From: Bacillota bacterium | GTDB lineage: Bacteria; Bacillota; SHA-98; UBA4971 | Length of the DNA: 63,916 bases | Assembly: GCA_024653485.1 (NCBI GenBank) | Contig: JANLFY010000014.1 | Span: 1-63,916, forward strand | Reading direction: 5' to 3' | In this document: positions 40,970-51,485 of the stretch, one piece after another | Layout: each line of letters begins with the position of its first letter | Position numbering within the stretch: the first letter of the stretch is position 1 | Translations under genes and position numbers: made by a program | Notes under the pieces: generated by a model | Seen by the model: only the letters and a program-made list of their open reading frames with translations | The model's database searches: none | What the model was told of the DNA's origin: nothing

Positions 40970-43214
40970 GAGCATCTGGCGGGAGATGGGCCTTGCAGAC
41001 GAGGAGTACCAGCGCATCATCGCCATCCTCGGCCGCGAGCCCAATCTAGTGGAGCTGGGGATGTTCGCAGTCATGTGGTCGGAGCACTGCAGCTACAAGA
41101 ACTCGAGGGCGGTGCTCTCCCTGCTTCCCACCTCGGGAAGGCGAGTTCTCCAGGGCCCCGGCGAGAACGCTGGCGTGGTAAGCATAGGGAACGGCTTGGC
41201 CGTCGTGTTCAAAATCGAGAGCCACAATCATCCGTCTGCCGTCGAACCGTATCAGGGCGCTGCGACGGGGGTCGGAGGCATCATCCGCGACATCTTCACG
41301 ATGGGGGCCAGGCCCATCGCGCTTCTCGACGCGCTCCGGTTCGGCCCGCTCTCCGATTCCCGGTCGCGCCACCTCTTCACCCAGGTTGTGGCGGGCATAG
41401 CCGGGTACGGGAACTCCATCGGTATTCCCACTGTGGGCGGAGAAGTGGCCGTGCACGAGAGTTTCAGGGAGAGCCCTCTTGTGAACGTCATGTGCGTCGG
41501 GGTCGCTCCGGCTTCGGCCATCAAGAAGGCGGCGGCCAGGGGAGCAGGCAACCTCGTGATGGTCGTGGGTGCCCGGACCGGGCGCGACGGCATGCACGGC
41601 GCGACGTTCGCATCTGCCGAGCTCTCTCCGGAGGCAATGGCAAAACGTTCCGCCGTTCAGGTAGGAGACCCGTTCATGGAGAAGCTCCTGGTCGAGGCGT
41701 GCCTCGAGCTGTACGGGCTCGGGGACGATGTGGTCATCGGCATTCAGGACATGGGCGCAGCCGGGCTCACGTGCTCGTCGTGCGAGATGGCGGCACGCGG
41801 TGGCGTCGGCATGGAGATAGACGTCTCCAAGGTGTTGAGGCGCGAGGATGGCATGACGCCGTACGAAGTCATGCTCTCGGAATCGCAGGAAAGGATGCTC
41901 GTGGCCGTGAGGACCGGGAGCGAGCCCCAGGTCGAGCGGGTATTCAGGAAATGGGGCTTGGAAGCGACCGTTGTCGGCCGCGTGACGGACGATGGGATCC
42001 TCAGAATCAAGGACGGCGATGTAGTGGTCGCCGAGGTTCCGGCGAAAGCCCTCACCGATATGGCTCCTTGTTACACGAGGGAGGTCAGGGAGCCCGAGTA
42101 CTATCGGCGTGAGAAGGAACGCGATCTCTCAAGCGTGCCTGAGCCCGATGATTACGCCATCGCTCTGGGACGGCTCCTCGCCTCGCCCCGCATAGCCTCC
42201 AAGGAGTGGGTGTACGGCCAATACGACCATCAGGTGGGGACGAACACAGTGGTGCTCCCCGGGCGAGGGACGTCCGTAGTGAGGGTGCCCGGGACGAACA
42301 TGGGCCTCGCGCTCACTTGTGACGCCAATTCCCTGTACTGTTACCTCGATCCATGGGCGGGTGCGGCCCACGCTGTGACCGAGGCCGCTCGGAACATTGC
42401 CGCAGCGGGGGCCGAGCCCATAGGGATCACAGACTGCCTAAATCTCGGCAACCCCGAGAAACCCGAGGTGTTCTGGCAGTTCAGGCGGGCCGTTGAGGGC
42501 ATGGCAGAGGCGGCCAGGGCGCTCGAGATCCCCGTGACCGGTGGAAACGTGAGCTTCTACAACGAGTCGAAGCGGGACGGATCCGTGGTTGTGGCGATTC
42601 ATCCCACCCCGATGGTAGGGATGGTGGGGCTTGTCGAGGACCTCTCGCACGTAATGACTCCCGGCTTCAAACGAGAGGGGGATGTCGTGGCGCTTCTCGG
42701 ACGGACCGGCGACGAGATCGGGGCCAGCGAGTACCTCTCCGAAGTCCACGGGATAGAGGGAGGGCCCGTGCCCGCTGTGGATCTCGAGGCTGAGCGGGCC
42801 GTGATCGAGCTCTCCTTGGCCATCATCCGGGGAGGACTCCTCTCGTCGTGTCATGATCTCTCTGAGGGCGGGCTCGCCGTGGCTCTGGCGGAGGCGTGCG
42901 TTCTGGGTGGAAACGGCAAGGGGCAGGGGGCCAGGCTCAGGCTTCCTGGCACGATGCGCGCCGACCGCTATCTCTTCAGCGAGTCGGGTGGGCGCATGCT
43001 CGTGTCGTTTAGGCCGGCCGCGACGAGCGCGGTTAAGGAAATGGCCGATGAGTACGGTGTGCCCGTCATGATCCTCGGCGAGGTGGGCGGAATGCGCCTG
43101 GTCATCGACGATGCGAGCCATGCGGGGGAGCGCGCCCGGAGGTTGGTGGACGTTCCCGTGAGCGGATTATCGCAGGTGTACCGGGGGGCGATATCATGGG
43201 CCCTGGAGTCGTGA
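40962..43214 (+). CDS. purL: Phosphoribosylformylglycinamidine synthase subunit PurL
   Basis: The ATP-dependent synthetase subunit of FGAM synthase, small type. The [12 protein letters not shown] block, [39 protein letters not shown] and the C-terminal [17 protein letters not shown] signature are present. The GTG at 40962 after GGAGGTGGAG gives 750 residues, the normal size for the PurS-dependent form. The 3' end overlaps the purF-purM start by 19 bp. Confidence 0.96.
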   Translation: MGESIWREMGLADEEYQRIIAILGREPNLVELGMFAVMWSEHCSYKNSRAVLSLLPTSGRRVLQGPGENAGVVSIGNGLAVVFKIESHNHPSAVEPYQGAATGVGGIIRDIFTMGARPIALLDALRFGPLSDSRSRHLFTQVVAGIAGYGNSIGIPTVGGEVAVHESFRESPLVNVMCVGVAPASAIKKAAARGAGNLVMVVGARTGRDGMHGATFASAELSPEAMAKRSAVQVGDPFMEKLLVEACLELYGLGDDVVIGIQDMGAAGLTCSSCEMAARGGVGMEIDVSKVLRREDGMTPYEVMLSESQERMLVAVRTGSEPQVERVFRKWGLEATVVGRVTDDGILRIKDGDVVVAEVPAKALTDMAPCYTREVREPEYYRREKERDLSSVPEPDDYAIALGRLLASPRIASKEWVYGQYDHQVGTNTVVLPGRGTSVVRVPGTNMGLALTCDANSLYCYLDPWAGAAHAVTEAARNIAAAGAEPIGITDCLNLGNPEKPEVFWQFRRAVEGMAEAARALEIPVTGGNVSFYNESKRDGSVVVAIHPTPMVGMVGLVEDLSHVMTPGFKREGDVVALLGRTGDEIGASEYLSEVHGIEGGPVPAVDLEAERAVIELSLAIIRGGLLSSCHDLSEGGLAVALAEACVLGGNGKGQGARLRLPGTMRADRYLFSESGGRMLVSFRPAATSAVKEMADEYGVPVMILGEVGGMRLVIDDASHAGERARRLVDVPVSGLSQVYRGAISWALES

Positions 43215-45793
43215 ACAGAGTGTGCGGCAAGGTCGCAAGCAGGGCGTGCGTGGCGCGGGGATGGCCGTTGGACTGGCGCGAGCAATGCGGCGTCATCGGG
43301 GTGATGACCGGCGCGGGCGGGCGCGCTTCGGAGCTAGCGCTTTACGGGTTGCATGCCCTCCAGCACAGAGGACAGGAGAGCGCGGGGCTCGCCGCGTCAT
43401 CGGGCCCCACGACCGGCATTCGTCTTCACAAGGCCATGGGCCTCGTATCCGAGGTTTTCTCCGACGGTGCGGCGGAGGGCCTTGACGGGAACTTGGCCAT
43501 CGGTCACGTCCGCTATTCAACGGCGGGCTCCACAGGGATAGCGGATGCCCAGCCCCTCGTCTTCCACTACGCCTGGGGCGATCTCGCGCTTGCCCATAAC
43601 GGGAACGTGGTCAACGCGGACGCCCTCCGAAAATCCCTGGGCATGTCGGGTTCGGTGTTCCAGACCACCGTCGATACGGAGGTCCTGGGGTGTCTTCTTG
43701 CGAGATACTCCCAGAACGATCTGGGAGACGCCCTCGTCAAGTGCATGATCGACCTGGAGGGAGCGTACTCCGTCGTACTCATGACAGAGACCCAGCTCAT
43801 CGGGATGCGGGATCCGCACGGCTTCAGGCCCCTCTGCATGGGCGTGCTACCGTCCGGCGGCTTCGCGCTTGCCTCCGAGTCGTGCGCCTTGGACGTGATG
43901 GGAGCAGAGCTCGTCCGGGACGTGGAACCGGGCGAGATCGTGTTCATCGACGGGGAAGGAGTCAAGTCTATACACGGACCAAAGGCCCAGAGGCGTGCCG
44001 TGTGTGCGTTCGAGTACATCTACTTTGCCAGGCCGGACAGCGTGATCGAGGGCATCAACGTGAGCGAGGCCAGGTACGAGATGGGTCGGGTGCTTTCGGA
44101 AGAGCACGACCTGGAGGGAGACGTGGTCGTGCCCGTGCCTGAGTCGGGCGTCGCCGCGGGCCTCGGCTTTTCGCGGGGAAGCGGCATACCCTTCGAATAC
44201 GGGCTTGTCAAGAACAGGTATCTGGGCAGGACCTTCATCCAGCCGACGCAGGGCGCGAGGAGCCTTGGTGTGAGGTTGAAGCTCAACGCCGTCCGTCGCT
44301 TGGTCGAGGGAAAGCGCGTGCTTCTCGTGGACGATTCGATCGTCAGGGGAACGACCAGCGCGAGGCTGGTAAGGCTTCTCCGCGAAGCGGGAGCGAGGAG
44401 CGTGGGCCTGGTCGTGGCATCACCGCCCGTGGCTTACCCATGCTTCTATGGGATCGACACGTCCAGACGCGGTGACCGTCTGGCCGCATCGGGCGGAGAG
44501 GACTTCGTTCTGGCCTTGACTGGGGCAGACACCCTTCACTACTTGAGCCGCGAGGGCCTCCTGGAGGCGCTCAGGCGCGCAGCGGACGACGGTGGCAGTG
44601 ACGGGCGCGATGAAGCGGGGTTTTGCCTGGCGTGCTTTGATGGAGACTATCCGGTCCCGGTCGCTGAGGCAAGATCGATCCGGGCCGGTCGCCCGAAGGA
44701 GACGGGGGCGCAGAAAGGCGTGCAGTCCGGGGAGAGCGGACCATCGAGGACGACGTACGCCGCGGCGGGCGTGGACATCGATCGCGGCGCAAAGGCGGTC
44801 GAGCTCATGCGAGACAAGGTGGCCGCGACGTTCGACAAAGGCGTCGTCGGAGGGATCGGGGGATTCGGCGGAGTGTACAGGCTGGGCGCGGCGGTCTCGC
44901 CCGGCGGCGACGCTCTCCTCGTCGCGGGGGCGGATGGCGTCGGCACGAAGCTGCGCATAGCCATAGAAGCCGGGAGGCACGACACCATCGGCATCGACGC
45001 GGTGGCGATGTGCGTGAACGATGTGCTCACGTGCGGCGCACGCCCGCTGTTCTATCTGGATTACGTGGCCCAGTCGAGGATAGACCCGGAGAAGGTCGCA
45101 TGCATCGTCTCCGGGATGGCAGAGGGTTGCAGGAGGGCAGGTTGCGCCTTGCTCGGAGGGGAGACCGCGGAGATGCCCGGTTTCTATTCCAACGGAGACT
45201 ACGATGTAGCAGGGTTCGCCGTTGGCATCGTGGAACGGGACAGGTTCGTGGATGGCACTGCCATCGAGCCGGGGGACGTCCTCCTGGGCCTCGCGTCGTC
45301 GGGCCTTCACAGCAATGGATTCTCCCTCGCGAGGCACGTTCTCTTTGACATCGCCGGGTTGGGACTGCATGACGAACCCGACGGCTTGGGGCGGCGGCTC
45401 TGGGAGGAGCTCCTCGAGCCGACCAAGATCTACGTGAAACCCATCCTGAGGCTGATGGATGAGGTTCCGGTCTGCGGCATGGCGCACATCACGGGAGGGG
45501 GGCTAGTAGACAATCCGCCCAGGATGCTTCCGCCCGGCCTCGGTCTGAGGTTTGAGACGGGTTCGTGGCCCGTTCCTCCCATCTTCGGCCTGATCCAGAG
45601 GCTCGGAAACGTGGACCTTCGTGAAATGATGCGGACTTTCAACATGGGCATAGGTTTCGTGGTAGCGGTGAAGCAGAGCCACGTCTCGTGTGCAGTGGAG
45701 ATCCTCGAGGCAGCGGGCGAGCGTTGCTACGTGGTGGGAGAGGTAGTCCCAGGCGGCGGGGAGGTGACTTTCGCCGATGGGAGGGACGTGTGA
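43196..45793 (+). CDS. purF/purM: PurF-PurM fusion: amidophosphoribosyltransferase and AIR synthetase
   Basis: One uninterrupted 865-codon frame encodes two purine enzymes. Residues about 27-490 are PurF: after a propeptide, the glutaminase nucleophile is C31 (REQCGVIGV), followed by [12 protein letters not shown] and the PRPP loop [13 protein letters not shown]. The four cysteines of the 4Fe-4S PurF type are present ([32 protein letters not shown]). A polar linker (about 490-518) leads to PurM from about 520: [52 protein letters not shown]. PurF and PurM are normally separate proteins. An internal GTG at about 44720 could also allow separate PurM synthesis. Confidence 0.93.
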   Translation: MGPGVVNRVCGKVASRACVARGWPLDWREQCGVIGVMTGAGGRASELALYGLHALQHRGQESAGLAASSGPTTGIRLHKAMGLVSEVFSDGAAEGLDGNLAIGHVRYSTAGSTGIADAQPLVFHYAWGDLALAHNGNVVNADALRKSLGMSGSVFQTTVDTEVLGCLLARYSQNDLGDALVKCMIDLEGAYSVVLMTETQLIGMRDPHGFRPLCMGVLPSGGFALASESCALDVMGAELVRDVEPGEIVFIDGEGVKSIHGPKAQRRAVCAFEYIYFARPDSVIEGINVSEARYEMGRVLSEEHDLEGDVVVPVPESGVAAGLGFSRGSGIPFEYGLVKNRYLGRTFIQPTQGARSLGVRLKLNAVRRLVEGKRVLLVDDSIVRGTTSARLVRLLREAGARSVGLVVASPPVAYPCFYGIDTSRRGDRLAASGGEDFVLALTGADTLHYLSREGLLEALRRAADDGGSDGRDEAGFCLACFDGDYPVPVAEARSIRAGRPKETGAQKGVQSGESGPSRTTYAAAGVDIDRGAKAVELMRDKVAATFDKGVVGGIGGFGGVYRLGAAVSPGGDALLVAGADGVGTKLRIAIEAGRHDTIGIDAVAMCVNDVLTCGARPLFYLDYVAQSRIDPEKVACIVSGMAEGCRRAGCALLGGETAEMPGFYSNGDYDVAGFAVGIVERDRFVDGTAIEPGDVLLGLASSGLHSNGFSLARHVLFDIAGLGLHDEPDGLGRRLWEELLEPTKIYVKPILRLMDEVPVCGMAHITGGGLVDNPPRMLPPGLGLRFETGSWPVPPIFGLIQRLGNVDLREMMRTFNMGIGFVVAVKQSHVSCAVEILEAAGERCYVVGEVVPGGGEVTFADGRDV

Positions 45794-46400
45794 GACGTTC
45801 AGGTTGGTCGTTATGGCCTCTGGTCGAGGCACCAACCTCCAGGCGATAATCGACGCTGCTCAGCGTGGAAGCCTCAAAGCCCAGGTGGCAGGGGTGGTGT
45901 GCGACAACCCCGGGGCGCGCGCGCTAGAGAGGGCCGCCGCCTGCCGGATCCCGTCGTCGGTCGTGGTCCGCGAGGCTTATCAATCGAGAAGCGAGTTCGA
46001 AATGGCGCTGGTCGGAGCGGTAAGGAGATTCGACCCCGAGCTCGTGGTGCTGGCCGGCTTCATGAGGGTGCTGGGTGAGACGTTCCTCCAGGCGTTTCCC
46101 GGTCGGATCATAAACATACACCCATCGCTCCTCCCGGCGTTTCGTGGCCTGGAGGCTCAGCGTCAAGCCCTCGAGTACGGTGTGAAGTACACCGGCTGCA
46201 CGGTGCACTTCGTTGACGCAGGGGTGGACACGGGCCCGATAATCGGCCAGCGCGCGGTGCCGGTTCTGCCGGGTGACACCGTGGACTCGCTCTCCGCCCG
46301 GATCCTCGAGCACGAGCACGAGCTCCTGGTGGAGTGCATACGAGCTATCGCTGAGGGTAGGGTGAAGGTCGAGGGGAGAAGGGTCCAGGTAAGAGAGTGA
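45777..46400 (+). CDS. purN: Phosphoribosylglycinamide formyltransferase PurN
   Basis: PurN transfers the formyl group of 10-formyltetrahydrofolate to GAR. The [15 protein letters not shown] block is the phosphate loop. The catalytic Asn-His are in [13 protein letters not shown] and the Asp is in VDTGPIIGQ. Length is 207 residues. The ATG at 45777 overlaps the fusion gene by 17 bp and has a GGGAGGT SD about 11 bp upstream. Confidence 0.95.
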   Translation: MGGTCETFRLVVMASGRGTNLQAIIDAAQRGSLKAQVAGVVCDNPGARALERAAACRIPSSVVVREAYQSRSEFEMALVGAVRRFDPELVVLAGFMRVLGETFLQAFPGRIINIHPSLLPAFRGLEAQRQALEYGVKYTGCTVHFVDAGVDTGPIIGQRAVPVLPGDTVDSLSARILEHEHELLVECIRAIAEGRVKVEGRRVQVRE

Positions 46401-46460
46401 GGTCGCGATGGCCTGTCTCCCCTTGGCGCCCGGACCATCATTGACACGGAGGTGGACGAA

Positions 46461-48059
46461 TTGGGGACACGCAGGGCGATCATCAGCGTTCATGACAAGA
46501 CCGGCGTGGTGGAATTCGCGAAGGCCCTGGCGGAATTGGGTTACGAGATCGTTTCGACCGGCGGCACCGCGGCTGTTCTCGAAGAGGCCGGGGTCCCGGT
46601 GACTCCTGTTTCTACAGTGACGGGTTTCCCCGAGATTCTTGGGGGCAGAGTGAAGACTTTGCACCCTGCCGTGCACGCGGGTATACTCGCCCGCCGAACC
46701 CCGGGGCATGAGGGCGAGCTTCGCAGGCTCGGGATAGAGTTCGTAGACATCGTTGCGGTCAACCTGTACCCGTTCGTCGAGACCGTGGCGAAGCCCGGTG
46801 TCACGCTGGAAGAAGCCGTGGAGAACATCGATATCGGTGGCCCGACGATGGTGCGCGCGGCGGCCAAGAACTTCGAACGCGTCACGGTGGTCACTAGTCC
46901 GTCAAGATACGCGGAGGTGGTTGCGGAGCTCGAGTCGCAGGGGCAGGTGTCGCTTCGCACGCGGATGCGCCTTGCTGCAGAGGCGTTTCGGCATACGTCA
47001 GAATACGATCGCGCCGTGACGGAGTTCTTGGGACGGACGCGCGAGGAGCAGGGGCTGCGCGGCGAGGGCGACAAGGACGGCTCTGGATGCCATGGCACCC
47101 TCCAAGACGAGCTATGGATACGCGGCGCGAAGGTGTTAGACCTCCGATACGGGGAAAACCCGCACCAGGCGGCGGCGTTCTACGCCCTGGAGGGAATCGA
47201 GGCGGCGGGGCTTGCTGCGGCGCGGCAGGTGCAGGGCAAGGCACTCTCGTTCAACAACATCCTGGACGCTGATGCCGCTTTGCGGATAATGAGGGAATTT
47301 TCCGAGCCTGTCGCAGTCGTGATCAAACACACGAATCCCTGCGGCGTGGCAGTGGCCAACGACCTGGCAAACGCGTACGTGCGGGCGCGGGATGCCGATA
47401 GCGTGTCCGCCTTCGGCAGCGTGGTCGGACTCGGCGGGACGGTAACGGCAGACGTTGCGGCGAGACTCGTCGAGACCTTCGTGGAGGTTGTGCTCGCCTG
47501 GGGCGTTGCCGACGAGGCGCTCCCGATCCTCGCCACAAAACCCAACCTTCGAGTGCTCGTCGTGCCCGGAGCCCCGAACGGTTCTGTCGGTGCCCGAGCC
47601 GGTATCGACGTTCGTTGGGTGGACGGAGGCTTTCTGGTGCAGCAGGCGGATGTTCCTTGCGAAGACGAAGAGCACGCTGTCCGGGTGGTGACTTGCAGGA
47701 GACCTAGCGTTCAGGAGGCCAAGTGGCTCCTGCACGCCATGAGAGTAGCGAAACACGTGAAGTCGAATGCCATCGTCTTGTGGAAAGATGGCGCCACCGT
47801 GGGTGTCGGAGCAGGCCAGATGAACCGGGTGGGCTCTGTGAGGATTGCAGCTGCCCAGGCAGGCGCGCACGCTCGGGGCGCGGTGTTGGCGTCGGACGCC
47901 TTCTTCCCGTTCAGGGACGGCATAGATGAGGCCGCCAGGGCAGGCGTGACCGCCATAGTTCAACCGGGAGGATCGCTTCGGGACAAGGAATGCATCGAGG
48001 CCGCGAACGAACATGGCATCTCCATGGTCTTCACAGGCATCCGGCATTTTCGGCATTGA
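46461..48059 (+). CDS. purH: Bifunctional AICAR transformylase/IMP cyclohydrolase PurH
   Basis: PurH performs the last two steps of IMP synthesis. The cyclohydrolase domain (1-200) has [22 protein letters not shown] and [16 protein letters not shown]. The transformylase domain contains [14 protein letters not shown], the catalytic [10 protein letters not shown] and the final [17 protein letters not shown] with IVQPGGS. A TTG at 46461 has an ACGGAGG SD with 8-bp spacing, better than the GTG at 46452 that overlaps the SD. Length is 532 residues. Confidence 0.96.
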   Translation: MGTRRAIISVHDKTGVVEFAKALAELGYEIVSTGGTAAVLEEAGVPVTPVSTVTGFPEILGGRVKTLHPAVHAGILARRTPGHEGELRRLGIEFVDIVAVNLYPFVETVAKPGVTLEEAVENIDIGGPTMVRAAAKNFERVTVVTSPSRYAEVVAELESQGQVSLRTRMRLAAEAFRHTSEYDRAVTEFLGRTREEQGLRGEGDKDGSGCHGTLQDELWIRGAKVLDLRYGENPHQAAAFYALEGIEAAGLAAARQVQGKALSFNNILDADAALRIMREFSEPVAVVIKHTNPCGVAVANDLANAYVRARDADSVSAFGSVVGLGGTVTADVAARLVETFVEVVLAWGVADEALPILATKPNLRVLVVPGAPNGSVGARAGIDVRWVDGGFLVQQADVPCEDEEHAVRVVTCRRPSVQEAKWLLHAMRVAKHVKSNAIVLWKDGATVGVGAGQMNRVGSVRIAAAQAGAHARGAVLASDAFFPFRDGIDEAARAGVTAIVQPGGSLRDKECIEAANEHGISMVFTGIRHFRH

Positions 48060-48145
48060 GGCCAGCGCGGTGGCATTCGGATTCGGCCGGTCCCTCGCGG
48101 ACTCGGTCCGACTCGCGGGACCCGGACGCGGCGCAGGTCAAGGAG

Positions 48146-49480
48146 ATGATGGTGGTGAAGGCAAGACTGAAACGGGATGGCTTGAGCGTCCTCGTTGTGG
48201 GCGGAGGCGGAAGGGAGCACGCCCTGGCTTGGAAACTCGCGTCAAGTCCCAGGGTTGCCAAGCTGTACGCAGCTCCCGGCAATCCTGGTATCGCCCGGAT
48301 CGCGTCGTGCGTGCCCATCGGGGCGACCGACACGGCCGCTCTGGCGAACTTCGCGGTCCAGAGGCGAGTGGATATCACTGTGGTGGGACCTGAGGGGCCA
48401 CTGGCCCTTGGTATCGTGGACGAGTTCAACCGACTCGGGCTTGCGGTCTTCGGGCCGACGAAGCGCGCGGCGGAGATAGAGTCCAGCAAGGCGTGGGCGA
48501 AGGGATTCATGACGAGACACGGGATACCCACCGCCGGTTATTGCGTCTTCGGAGATCCCGATGCTGCCAGGGCTTTCATTCGGCAGAGCGGAGGGCCCGC
48601 GGTTGTCAAGGCCGACGGCCTCGCTGCGGGCAAAGGGGTCATCGTGGCTCATACAGTGGAAGAAGCGGAGAAGGCCATCGAGACCGTGGCATCGCTCGGA
48701 GCAGGTGGCGCCATCGTCATCGAGGACCTCCTCATCGGTCAGGAGATGAGCTTTTTCGCGGTAACCGACGGTGAGACCTCGGTGCCCCTGCTTTCTGCGC
48801 GCGACCACAAGCGTGCATGGGACGGCGACGTTGGCCCAAATACGGGGGGCATGGGCGCGGTAGCTCCTGCTCCCGAGTACGACGAGGACCTGGAGACCAG
48901 GATCATGTCTGAGATAATAGACCCCGCGGTGAAGGGTCTTGCGCGGGAAGGGAGGCGATACGTTGGCGTGCTGTACGCTGGCCTCATGCTCACGTCCTCC
49001 GGTCCGAAAGTCCTGGAGTTCAACGCGAGATTGGGCGACCCCGAAACGCAAGCCATTCTTCCCATGATGGAGTCAGACCTCGTCGATCTGATGGAGGCGG
49101 CTCTTGAGCGCCAGGGCCTCGGCCCGGGCGTGGTGAGGTGGCGACCAGGCGCCAGCGCCTGCGTGGTTCTCGCGTCCCGAGGGTACCCCGACAAACCGGC
49201 GCTCGGCGAGGAGATCCACATAGACGACGCTGGCATTGAGGCTGACGACGTCCTCTTGTTCCATGCCGGCACGAAGCTCGTCCAAGACAGGCTCGTTACG
49301 TCGGGAGGTCGAGTCTTGAACGTGGTGGCCACGGGACGCTCGATGGGGGAAGCGGCGGACCGTGCGTACCGGGGGATACGCCACGTGAAGTTTCAGGGGA
49401 TGTGGTGCAGAACGGATATCGGCAAGAGTTGCGTGCCGGTGGCGGGCGTCTTGGATTCTCTTCCGCCCGGCGGGGAATGA
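48146..49480 (+). CDS. purD: Phosphoribosylamine-glycine ligase PurD
   Basis: The GAR synthetase, an ATP-grasp enzyme. [17 protein letters not shown] begins the N-terminal domain. [13 protein letters not shown] and the block [20 protein letters not shown] are in the ATP-grasp core, and [17 protein letters not shown] closes the metal site. Starts at 48146, 48149 or 48155 are all possible after AAGGAG; the upstream open frame overlaps purH and lacks similarity. Length is about 444 residues. It is the last gene of the purine operon; purB is not present. Confidence 0.95.
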   Translation: MMVVKARLKRDGLSVLVVGGGGREHALAWKLASSPRVAKLYAAPGNPGIARIASCVPIGATDTAALANFAVQRRVDITVVGPEGPLALGIVDEFNRLGLAVFGPTKRAAEIESSKAWAKGFMTRHGIPTAGYCVFGDPDAARAFIRQSGGPAVVKADGLAAGKGVIVAHTVEEAEKAIETVASLGAGGAIVIEDLLIGQEMSFFAVTDGETSVPLLSARDHKRAWDGDVGPNTGGMGAVAPAPEYDEDLETRIMSEIIDPAVKGLAREGRRYVGVLYAGLMLTSSGPKVLEFNARLGDPETQAILPMMESDLVDLMEAALERQGLGPGVVRWRPGASACVVLASRGYPDKPALGEEIHIDDAGIEADDVLLFHAGTKLVQDRLVTSGGRVLNVVATGRSMGEAADRAYRGIRHVKFQGMWCRTDIGKSCVPVAGVLDSLPPGGE

Positions 49481-49631
49481 TAGCCCATGACAGTCATCAT
49501 AAGCCGTGGCGCGCTCGGGCGCCTGCGACCCGGAGGCCAAAGGGGCCGCCAAGCGTGGTGGGCTTGAAGGCGTCCCGCGGTCCGAGGGGCTCGTCGGCGT
49601 GAGGCGTGACGGGAACATGGAGGTGGACCTC

Positions 49632-49853
49632 ATGGCAGCAGATTCGGGCAGGTTAGACAGGGCGAACGCCAAGCCTGCTCATGTGGCTAGAGATACTGCG
49701 CAGGCCAGGGAAACCATGGCCGTGGAAGCCAGTAAGCCCAAGGGCACCCCGCGCGGCAGGGAATCCTCGTCTCAGAAGGTTCAGGTGAGGGGAGTCCACG
49801 CGCACGGGACGAACAAGGCCAGAAAGACGTCTATGGGGGACAAGATCCGCTGA
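49632..49853 (+). CDS. Small basic hypothetical protein
   Basis: A 73-codon frame starting with ATG 7 bp after GGAGGTGG, a good ribosome binding site. The product is rich in Lys, Arg, Ala and Ser, with no membrane segment and no known domain, and looks intrinsically disordered. It could be real because of the SD, or a chance frame in GC-rich DNA after the purine operon. I recognise no family. Confidence 0.3.
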   Translation: MAADSGRLDRANAKPAHVARDTAQARETMAVEASKPKGTPRGRESSSQKVQVRGVHAHGTNKARKTSMGDKIR

Positions 49854-50270
49854 GAAAGCCACGCTCATTGCCTCATGAGCCCGCTCCCAAGCCTGGACCA
49901 CGAAAGAGACCGTATCTCGGAAGGGTCGCCAGATCCGGTTCCCTCCTCTGTCCGGACACGTGAGTCCGGGCGCCAGTGCGCCGGGAGAGTCGAGTCCATT
50001 CCACACCACTCCTTCTTCCGCTCAGACTGTGGCGCTGGGGCCGCAGCTCTGAGGCGGACCGCTTTGCGCCTCGCCTCGCCGCGTCCGTGCGCGGGTCGAA
50101 GCTCTAGTTCCGGGCGGCTGTCAGGGTGCACGCGCCAACTGGAACAGGCCCGAAAGTGCTGAATAGTGGGCAAGTGCCGAAGACTAGGCACACTGAGTGC
50201 CGCGGCGGATGAACGATCCTAAGGAAAACTCGTTGTTTCGCCTGGTTTCGCAGCGGTAGCCGCGGTGCGT
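49854..50270. other. Long intergenic region upstream of the lysine operon
   Basis: No coding signal is seen. It contains several inverted repeats: CCGGAC-ACGTGA-GTCCGG at 49952-49969, and GGCAC-ACTGA-GTGCC at 50187-50201, about 85 bp before a sigma-54-type promoter. The second lies at the distance expected for an activator (enhancer) site. No terminator with a T-run is apparent after purD. Confidence 0.45.
50187..50201. promoter_or_regulatory. Candidate upstream activator site
   Basis: A perfect 5-bp inverted repeat (GGCAC, 5-base spacer, GTGCC) centred about 80 bp before the -24 element of the predicted sigma-54 promoter. Enhancer-binding proteins typically use dyads at 80-150 bp. This is inference from spacing alone. 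Confidence 0.35.
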
Positions 50271-50271
50271 A

Positions 50272-50287
50272 CGGCACGCGCTTTGCT
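50272..50287 (+). promoter_or_regulatory. Sigma-54 (-24/-12) promoter of the lysine fermentation operon
   Basis: CGGCACG, four bases, then TTGCT matches 11 of 12 conserved positions of the TGGCACG-N4-TTGCW consensus. The invariant GG (50273-50274) and GC (50285-50286) are exactly 10 bases apart. It lies about 145 bp before kdd. A TATAAT follows at 50288 but has no acceptable -35. Transcription would need RpoN and an enhancer-binding activator, neither of which is in the window. Confidence 0.7.
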
Positions 50288-50323
50288 TATAATAGTGAGT
50301 TGCCGCGAGTCGCCGAGTGGTCG

Positions 50324-50342
50324 GTGGGCCATGAAGGCCCAC
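50324..50342 (+). repeat. Hairpin in the lysine operon leader
   Basis: GTGGGCC and GGCCCAC form a perfect 7-bp stem around ATGAA, about 30 bp downstream of the predicted sigma-54 start site and 88 bp before kdd. No T-run follows. It may stabilise the leader or bind a protein. Confidence 0.5.
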
Positions 50343-50429
50343 TATGCCACGGGCAACGGAAGCGCCCGGGCGACGGGCCCTGCCTGATGCGAGGCCTGTG
50401 CGGTCATTGCGGACTCGGGGGGAACGAGC

Positions 50430-51470
50430 GTGAAAGGGTGCAAGTACGGAACGCATCGCGTCGTGGAGCCTAAGGGAGTGCTGCCTCAGGCTGCCTGGAG
50501 GATCGACAACACCATGGAGCCCTATGACAACGAGATCCTGGTCGACGTCGATACGCTGAACGTGGACGCGGCCAGCTTTACTCAGATCAAACAACAGGCC
50601 GGAGGCGACGAACGCGAGATCGCGCGGATCATGCTCGAGATAGTGAAAGAGCGGGGTAAGCACCACAACCCCGTCACGGGGTCCGGAGGCATGTTCACAG
50701 GCACGGTCCGGGAGATCGGGTCTGAGCTCGTCGAAAAGGTGAGGCTCAGTCCCGGAGACAGGATAGCCAGCCTGGTCTCGCTCTCCCTCACGCCCCTTGT
50801 CATCGAGGAGATCCTCGACGTACGGAAGGACGCTGACCAGGTCAGTATAAGAGGCCAGGCCATCCTCTTCGAGAGCGGCATTTGGGCAAAGCTGCCCTGC
50901 GACATGCCGTCTTCGCTCGCGCTGGCCGTGCTCGACGTTGCGGGTGCCCCGGCTCAGACAGCGAAGCTCGTGAAACCCGGGGACACTGTGCTGGTCATAG
51001 GGGCGGGTGGGAAGTCCGGGCTCTTGTGCCTTCACGAAGCGAAGAAAAGGGCTGGAGTGACGGGGAGGGTCCTGGGGCTTGCGCATAGTCGCTCCAGCCT
51101 CGACAGGGTCATCGAGTCCGGCCTCGCCGATCACGCGTTCTCAGCTGACGCCACGCGGCCCCTCGAGGTACTGGAGAGAGTGAGCGAGCTAACATGCGGA
51201 AGGCTCGCCGATATCACGATAAACTGCGTGAACGTCCCGGGCACTGAGATGGCGTCTATCATGGCCACGCGCGACAAGGGAGTAGTGTACTTCTTCAGCA
51301 TGGCGACGAGCTTCACCGCGGCCGCGCTGGGGGCCGAGGGCATAGGCAAGGACGTCACGATGATCATCGGAAACGGCTACACGGAGGGCCACGCGGACAT
51401 CGCCCTCGCGACGCTACGGGAGAATCCTCGGCTAATGGAGATGTTCTTGAGAAGATGGGCGGCTGCCTGA
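50430..51470 (+). CDS. kdd: L-erythro-3,5-diaminohexanoate dehydrogenase Kdd
   Basis: Kdd oxidatively deaminates 3,5-diaminohexanoate to 5-amino-3-oxohexanoate with NAD, step three of lysine fermentation. The 346-residue protein starts CKYGTHRVVEPKGVLPQAAW, typical of the family. It has the FTGTVREIG block and a Rossmann loop LVIGAGGKSGLLCLHEA. It resembles medium-chain dehydrogenases without their usual zinc ligands. The GTG at 50430 follows GGGGGG by 7 bp. It is first in the operon behind the sigma-54 promoter, and kamA follows after 15 bp. Assignment rests on family resemblance and the complete pathway downstream. Confidence 0.88.
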   Translation: MKGCKYGTHRVVEPKGVLPQAAWRIDNTMEPYDNEILVDVDTLNVDAASFTQIKQQAGGDEREIARIMLEIVKERGKHHNPVTGSGGMFTGTVREIGSELVEKVRLSPGDRIASLVSLSLTPLVIEEILDVRKDADQVSIRGQAILFESGIWAKLPCDMPSSLALAVLDVAGAPAQTAKLVKPGDTVLVIGAGGKSGLLCLHEAKKRAGVTGRVLGLAHSRSSLDRVIESGLADHAFSADATRPLEVLERVSELTCGRLADITINCVNVPGTEMASIMATRDKGVVYFFSMATSFTAAALGAEGIGKDVTMIIGNGYTEGHADIALATLRENPRLMEMFLRRWAAA

Positions 51471-51485
51471 AGGCCGTCGAAGGAG

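Noticed and set aside
50288-50293. TATAAT as a sigma-A -10 for the lysine operon
   Set aside because: No -35-like hexamer lies 15-19 bp upstream, whereas the same place carries an almost perfect -24/-12 element.
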